DNA of 9,877 nt, taken from NCBI GenBank assembly GCA_900770685.1, contig CAAGLC010000081.1, positions 1 through 9,877 of the forward strand, given 5' to 3'. Below are positions 5,724 to 9,877 of this stretch, in pieces. The notes under the pieces were generated by a model. That model saw only the letters and a list, made by a program, of their open reading frames with translations. It searched no databases and was not told the DNA's origin. Numbering within the stretch: position 1 is the stretch's first letter; each line of letters opens with the position of its first letter. Origin of the DNA: Clostridia bacterium. Lineage in GTDB: Bacteria; Bacillota; Clostridia; Christensenellales; Borkfalkiaceae. The translations under genes and the position numbers were made by a program.

Positions 5724-6973
5724 TGGTAGTAGAAGTTAGTAAAAGCGAATATTTTGGAAAGGTTATCGCAGTACCTTCAAAATCATATGCGCATAGACTA
5801 TTGATAAGCGCAAGCCTTAAAAAAGGTAAAACGGTTATCAAAAATGTTGGAGAAAGTTTAGACGTTTTGGCAACGGTAAATTGCTTAAACTCGCTCGGCG
5901 CGAAAATTTCGTTAAAAAAGGGCAACGCAATCGTTTACGGCATAGAAAAACCTAACGATAACGCAATACTAGACGCAGGCGAAAGCGGTTCAACGCTTAG
6001 GTTCTTGCTCCCAATCGTTTGCGCGTTAGGAGTAAAGGCGGAGTTTCAAGGTCGTGGAAGATTGTTAAAGCGTCCTAACGATAAACTTATTGAAACGCTA
6101 AATACTAACGGCTCTTTGGTTGAAGGGGTTACTACGAACGGAAAACTTCTACCCGGCGTTTATAAACTAGACGCTTCGATTAGTTCGCAATACGTTAGTG
6201 GATTACTCCTTGCACTCCCACTCTTAGACGGGGATAGCGAACTGGTTTTAGAAGGTAATATCGTAAGTAAAAACTATATAGATATAACGTTAGAAGTTTT
6301 AAGACTTTCGGGGATTAAAGTTATAAAGACGGAAAACGGCTTTAAGATTAAAGGTAATCAGGAATACAGATTACAAAAGGTCGTTAAATGCGAAAACGAT
6401 TGGTCTAGCGCGTGTTTTCCACTCGTCGCCGGCGCTATAGGGAAAAAGGTAACCGTGCAAGGCTTAAATTTAACGTCTGTTCAGGGTGATAAGACTATTA
6501 TAGACGTGCTTAAAGACACGGGTGTAAAAGTTAAGTTGAGCAAAAATAAGGTTATAGTTTTCGGTGGAGAGAAAAAGGGCTTTTCGGTTAATATCGAGCA
6601 CGCGCCGGACCTTGCTCCCGTGCTTTCGGTTTTGGCGAGCGACTGCAACGGAGAAAGTAAAATTTTCGGCGTTGAGAGATTAAAAATAAAGGAAAGCGAT
6701 AGAATAAAGGCTATATTGGAAACATTAAACAAGGCGGGTATTCAAGCAAGTTACAACGGAGAATACTTAAAAATTATAGGGAACGAACCTAAAAGAGCAG
6801 ATTACGACGGGTTTAATGACCATAGAATAGTTATGTCTGCAGTTTTATTATCTTCACTTGCTGGCGGGGTATCTACGGTAAGCGACGCTAACGCCGTTGA
6901 TAAATCCTACCCGTCCTTTTATAAGGACATACGAAGACTTGGGGGAAAATACAATGTCAAAATGGAAAGGTGA
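5723..6973 (+). CDS. aroA: 3-phosphoshikimate 1-carboxyvinyltransferase (EPSP synthase)
   Basis: It transfers the enolpyruvyl group of PEP to shikimate 3-phosphate, the sixth shikimate step and the target of glyphosate. The 416 residues show VPSKSYAHR (K20, S21, R25), AGESGSTLRF (85-94), RGRLLKRP, SISSQYVSGLLLALP, APDLAPVLSVLA with the probable catalytic D296, RLKIKESDR with E324, and NDHRIVMS. In the PEP/glyphosate loop, the site equal to E. coli G96 is still Gly (G89), while the sites equal to T97 and P101 are Ser (S90) and Phe (F94). This looks like a clostridial-type loop, and inhibitor response cannot be judged from it. The ATG shares one base with the aroB stop (TAATG). The gene's last 20 bases overlap aroC, whose ribosome site is inside it. 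Confidence 0.97.
   Translation: MVVEVSKSEYFGKVIAVPSKSYAHRLLISASLKKGKTVIKNVGESLDVLATVNCLNSLGAKISLKKGNAIVYGIEKPNDNAILDAGESGSTLRFLLPIVCALGVKAEFQGRGRLLKRPNDKLIETLNTNGSLVEGVTTNGKLLPGVYKLDASISSQYVSGLLLALPLLDGDSELVLEGNIVSKNYIDITLEVLRLSGIKVIKTENGFKIKGNQEYRLQKVVKCENDWSSACFPLVAGAIGKKVTVQGLNLTSVQGDKTIIDVLKDTGVKVKLSKNKVIVFGGEKKGFSVNIEHAPDLAPVLSVLASDCNGESKIFGVERLKIKESDRIKAILETLNKAGIQASYNGEYLKIIGNEPKRADYDGFNDHRIVMSAVLLSSLAGGVSTVSDANAVDKSYPSFYKDIRRLGGKYNVKMER
6941..6946 (+). promoter_or_regulatory. Ribosome binding site that sets the aroC start
   Basis: GGGGGA lies 7 bases before the ATG at 6954, inside the 3' end of aroA. It supports this start over the in-frame TTG at 6897, which would add 19 residues with no resemblance to chorismate synthase and a 77-base overlap. 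Confidence 0.75.
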
Positions 6974-8018
6974 AAAAATATCTTTTGAAATTTACGGCGC
7001 TTCACACGACGATAAAATCGGGGTGATTTGTAAAAATTTCCCGTCGGTTAAAATAAACGACGTAAAACTAAGCGAGTTTATGGCGCGTCGAAAGGGCGGG
7101 CAAGGTTTTGGAACGACTGCGAGATTAGAAAGCGATACTCCTGAATTTATATCGGGTGTAGTAGATGGGAAGATTATCGACGGTAATTTTGAAGCCGTTA
7201 TATATAATAATGATAAGAAGAGTAAAGATTACGGCGAATTGTATGCAAAACCACGCCCTTCTCACGCAGATTATTGCGATTATCTAAAGAGTGGAAACTT
7301 GGACTTTAGGGGTGGAGGAAGATTTTCGGGCAGGCTAACTGCTCCATACTGCGTTGCAGGGTACGTTGCAAAAGAGTATTTGAACTCGCAAGGCGTATAT
7401 GCGCACGCGTACTTATCTTCGGTAGGAAAGGTAAAAGGCAAGTCGTATTTAGATAACGTTAGCAGGGAGGAAATTGAAAATATAAGTGGATTTCCGTCGC
7501 TAACCAATCAAAAGAAAATGATACGAGAAATAGAAAAAGCCAGAAAATCAAACGATAGCGTTGGAGCGGTGATAGAGTGTGTAGTTTTCGGCGCGAAGAA
7601 AGGACTCGGTAACGATTACTTTATGGGGTTAGAAGGCAAAATGGCAAGTCTGTTATACGCAATTCCCGCGGTAAAAGGGGTTGAGTTTGGTTTAGGTTTT
7701 AATCTAGCCAAAACGCGTGGAAGCCGTTCTAACGACTGTTATTATTTTGATGAAAACGGTGAAGTCAAGACGCGCACGAATAACGGTGGTGGAATATACG
7801 GTGGAATAACCAACGGTATGCCTATAACCTTAAGAGTTGCAATGAAGCCAACGCCGTCCATTTCAAGAGAACAGGAAACGATAGACTTAATAAATAAAAA
7901 GAACGTTAAAATAAAAATAATCGGTAGACACGACGCTTGCGTGGCGGTAAGAGCACTACCGGTGGTAGAGAGCGCAATATATTTAGCTTTATTAGATTGC
8001 GAGGAGAATTATGATTAA
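6954..8018 (+). CDS. aroC: Chorismate synthase (divergent motif variant)
   Basis: It eliminates phosphate from EPSP to form chorismate, using reduced FMN, the last common step. The protein has 354 residues from the chosen ATG, a usual length. Signatures are YGASHDDKIG (H18), ARRKGGQGFGTTARLESD, KPRPSHADY (H104), RGGGRFSGRLTAP and GRHDACVAVRALPVVES (H326, D327). The catalytic histidines and the RHD motif are kept, but two normally strict motifs deviate: the usual GESHG reads GASHD, and the usual GGGRSSARETA reads GGGRFSGRLTA. I believe the second variant is shared by some other clostridial AroC proteins. Since this is the only copy in a complete pathway operon, it is probably active. It overlaps aroA by 20 bases and pheA by 8. 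Confidence 0.95.
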   Translation: MSKWKGEKISFEIYGASHDDKIGVICKNFPSVKINDVKLSEFMARRKGGQGFGTTARLESDTPEFISGVVDGKIIDGNFEAVIYNNDKKSKDYGELYAKPRPSHADYCDYLKSGNLDFRGGGRFSGRLTAPYCVAGYVAKEYLNSQGVYAHAYLSSVGKVKGKSYLDNVSREEIENISGFPSLTNQKKMIREIEKARKSNDSVGAVIECVVFGAKKGLGNDYFMGLEGKMASLLYAIPAVKGVEFGLGFNLAKTRGSRSNDCYYFDENGEVKTRTNNGGGIYGGITNGMPITLRVAMKPTPSISREQETIDLINKKNVKIKIIGRHDACVAVRALPVVESAIYLALLDCEENYD

Positions 8019-9141
8019 TAAACTTAGGGAACAAATTGATAAAATCGACGATAAGATTAGTGAGTTATACCTAGAGCGTTTGCAATATTGCAAACAAATA
8101 GGCGAGGAAAAGGGAAAGACTAACGCAGAAGTTAGTGTTTCTTCAAGGGAAAATGCAATTTTAGCCAGAATTACTAAAAATGCGCCTGATAATCTTAAAA
8201 TCTATCTTAAGCAGTTATACGACGGAATCTTTACCCAAAGTAAAAACTATCAGAACTCGCTTATTTGTAAAAATTCAAAATCGTCTGACCTTATTAGGCA
8301 AACGTTAAAAGAGCAGAGAACGGGTTTCCCGATAAGCGCCACCGTTGCTTGTCAAGGGGTGGAGGGTTCGTATAGTGGCATTGCGTCAAGAAAGCTCTTC
8401 GAGATTAGCGATATAACCTATTTTAAATCTTTCGATGGCGTTTTCAACGCCGTTGAACAAGGGCTTTGCGATTACGGTGTTTTGCCCATTGAAAACAGTA
8501 CTGCAGGCTCTGTTTTACCCGTTTACGATTTGATGAAAAAGCATAATTTTTATATCGTTAAGAGTATAAGAGTAAAAATTAATCATTGTTTGGCTGGCAA
8601 AAATATCGATAAAAAAATTAAAAAAGTTTACTCTCACGAACAGGCGCTCGCGCAATGCGATAGTTTTATTAAAAGCATCGGCGCAGAGCCTATCGTTACT
8701 GAAAACACGGCTACCGCCGCTAAAATGGTTTCTATGAGCGACGAAGAGGGAGTTGCAGTTATTTGTAGCGAAGAGAGCGCTAGGTTATATAACCTTAATA
8801 TTATTAAAAAAGACGTTCAAGACTTCGGCTCTAATTACACTAGGTTTATTTGTATTTCAAAGAAACTTCAAATATTTAAGGGCGCGGATAGAATTAGCAT
8901 AATGACGGCGCTTCCTCATAAGGTCGGAAGTTTGTTTAACCTTCTTAGCAGTTTTTATACTCAAGGTCTTAACTTAACGAAATTAGAGTCAAGACCGATT
9001 AGCGGGTTAGATTTCGAATTTATGTTCTATTTCGATTTCGTTGGCGACGTTGAATCTGAGGGCGTTCTTAATCTTTTAGCAGAGTTGGAAAGAGAATCGG
9101 ATAGGTTCGTTTTCCTTGGCAGTTATAAAGAGAGTTTATGA
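8011..9141 (+). CDS. pheA: Bifunctional chorismate mutase / prephenate dehydratase (P-protein)
   Basis: It rearranges chorismate to prephenate, then decarboxylates and dehydrates it to phenylpyruvate, the phenylalanine branch. Its mutase half also feeds TyrA. Of 376 residues, 1-83 form an AroQ-type chorismate mutase (R6, R23, K34, R46, E47 and Q76 align with E. coli R11, R28, K39, R51, E52 and Q88; the site equal to D48 is V43). After a linker of about 25 residues comes the dehydratase (about 108-285) with LPIENSTAGSV and the catalytic TRF motif at 277-279. A C-terminal ACT domain (about 294-376) carries GSLF (306-309) and ESRP (326-329), counterparts of the GALV and ESRP motifs for Phe feedback binding. 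GAGGAG lies 4 bases before the ATG, inside aroC, with an 8-base overlap. Confidence 0.96.
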   Translation: MINKLREQIDKIDDKISELYLERLQYCKQIGEEKGKTNAEVSVSSRENAILARITKNAPDNLKIYLKQLYDGIFTQSKNYQNSLICKNSKSSDLIRQTLKEQRTGFPISATVACQGVEGSYSGIASRKLFEISDITYFKSFDGVFNAVEQGLCDYGVLPIENSTAGSVLPVYDLMKKHNFYIVKSIRVKINHCLAGKNIDKKIKKVYSHEQALAQCDSFIKSIGAEPIVTENTATAAKMVSMSDEEGVAVICSEESARLYNLNIIKKDVQDFGSNYTRFICISKKLQIFKGADRISIMTALPHKVGSLFNLLSSFYTQGLNLTKLESRPISGLDFEFMFYFDFVGDVESEGVLNLLAELERESDRFVFLGSYKESL

Positions 9142-9877
9142 GATACTGTTTAATAGGTGAAAAACTTTCGCACAGTTTTTCTAAAGAAATTCATACGGTA
9201 AACGGCTTAGCGTACGAGCATGTAGAGTTAAAAAAATCGGAATTAGAAGGCTTTGTAAAAAACAACGATTATAACGGCTATAACGTAACTATTCCGTATA
9301 AAACTGAGATTATTAAGTATTTAGACAAGGTAGATGAAAGCGCAAAGAATATAGGCGCGGTAAATACGGTAGTAAAGGAAAACGGGCTAAACGTTGGCTA
9401 TAATACCGACGTTTTCGGTATGAAAAAGGCGATAGAACGGTTAGGCGTTAGTTTAACGGGAAAGACCGTTTTGGTTTTAGGTAGTGGGGGAACGAGTTTA
9501 ACGGCAAGGGCGCTTTTACAGGAGCAACAAGCCAAAAAAGTTTACGTAGTTTCAAGAACGGGGGAGATTAATTATAATAATTGTTACGATTTGGCTGACG
9601 TTGAAATTATAATTAACACTACGCCTTTAGGGACGTTCCCAAATAACGACGATTGCCCTATAGACGTTAGTAGGTTCGCTAATCTTAAAGCCGTTTTCGA
9701 TTGTATTTATAATCCGTTAGAAACCGTACTCGTGCGAAATGCAAAAAAACTAAATTTATTCGCCTCGACCGGACTATATATGTTAGTTGCGCAAGCGTGC
9801 AAGGCAGAAGAGTTGTGGCAAAACGAAAGGTTTAATCAAAATCAACTTGATAAAATTTACGCTCACGTTAAAAAGAG
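9138..9877 (+). CDS. aroE: Shikimate dehydrogenase (partial, 3' end outside window)
   Basis: It reduces 3-dehydroshikimate to shikimate with NADPH, the fourth shikimate step. The 246 visible codons stay open to the right edge. I see LSHSFSKEIH with shikimate-binding S13 and S15, GYNVTIPYK with catalytic K55, IGAVNTV with N76, GYNTD with D91, the dinucleotide loop GSGGTSLTA (115-123; usually GAGGAAR), SRTGEI, INTTPLG, and the C-terminal GLYMLVAQA. Family members have about 260-290 residues, and nearly all family motifs have passed. Either the gene ends soon after base 9877, or a fused domain such as shikimate kinase follows. The ATG overlaps the pheA stop in ATGA (4 bases), so coupling to pheA is likely. 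Confidence 0.95.
   Translation, partial: MRYCLIGEKLSHSFSKEIHTVNGLAYEHVELKKSELEGFVKNNDYNGYNVTIPYKTEIIKYLDKVDESAKNIGAVNTVVKENGLNVGYNTDVFGMKKAIERLGVSLTGKTVLVLGSGGTSLTARALLQEQQAKKVYVVSRTGEINYNNCYDLADVEIIINTTPLGTFPNNDDCPIDVSRFANLKAVFDCIYNPLETVLVRNAKKLNLFASTGLYMLVAQACKAEELWQNERFNQNQLDKIYAHVKK

Noticed and set aside
6897..6953. Longer aroC starting at the TTG at 6897
   Set aside because: The extra 19 residues do not resemble chorismate synthase, would overlap aroA by 77 bases, and lack a ribosome site as good as GGGGGA before the ATG at 6954.
3389..7507. Minus-strand ORFs of 67-97 codons inside the aromatic genes
   Set aside because: They are shadows of strongly conserved enzyme genes on the plus strand; none has a recognisable motif or a convincing ribosome site.
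1..9877. Mobile elements, CRISPR array, tRNA or rRNA genes
   Set aside because: No transposase, terminal inverted repeats, regularly spaced direct repeats or RNA gene signatures were seen. All the DNA outside the spacer is accounted for by housekeeping genes.

Overview
The window looks like chromosomal DNA from a low-GC Gram-positive bacterium, most likely an uncultured gut-type member of the Clostridia (Bacillota). The DNA is AT-rich with A-rich purine ribosome binding sites, genes are tightly packed with short overlaps, and several enzymes carry clostridial-type motif variants (AroC GRLTAP, AroA GESGST, AroE GSGGTSLTA). Standard stop codons, including TGA, are used. The taxonomic call is an inference from these signs, not from a marker gene.

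Left part, minus strand (1-2323): a two-component pair. The sensor is a LytS/YehU-class histidine kinase with an extracellular domain and seven membrane segments. Its stop codon overlaps by 4 bases the start of a response regulator, which has a receiver domain followed by the beginning of a SARP/winged-helix-like DNA-binding domain and runs off the left edge.

Middle (about 2324-2849): a divergent control region. Reading rightward, it has an AT-rich stretch, a near-consensus sigma-A promoter (TTGACA, 17 bp, TATACT), and then an apparent ribosome-mediated attenuator: a 19-codon leader peptide packed with Phe and Tyr codons, an antiterminator helix whose 5' arm starts just after the leader stop codon, and a 9-bp intrinsic terminator ending just before the Shine-Dalgarno sequence of the first enzyme gene. 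This is the most interesting element of the window.

Right part, plus strand (2850-9877): a seven-gene aromatic amino acid operon: DAHP synthase, prephenate dehydrogenase (tyrA), 3-dehydroquinate synthase (aroB), EPSP synthase (aroA), chorismate synthase (aroC), chorismate mutase-prephenate dehydratase (pheA) and shikimate dehydrogenase (aroE, cut by the right edge). Every junction is either 1 base apart or overlapping by 1 to 20 bases, so this is very probably one translationally coupled transcript. Together the genes cover the shikimate pathway to chorismate plus the branches to phenylalanine and tyrosine. Only 3-dehydroquinate dehydratase and shikimate kinase are missing, and these probably lie beyond the right edge. 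No tryptophan-branch gene is present, which fits a leader peptide with Phe and Tyr codons but no Trp codon. The operon appears to be controlled twice: at transcription by Phe/Tyr-tRNA charging, and at enzyme level by the N-terminal regulatory domain of DAHP synthase and the C-terminal ACT domain of PheA.
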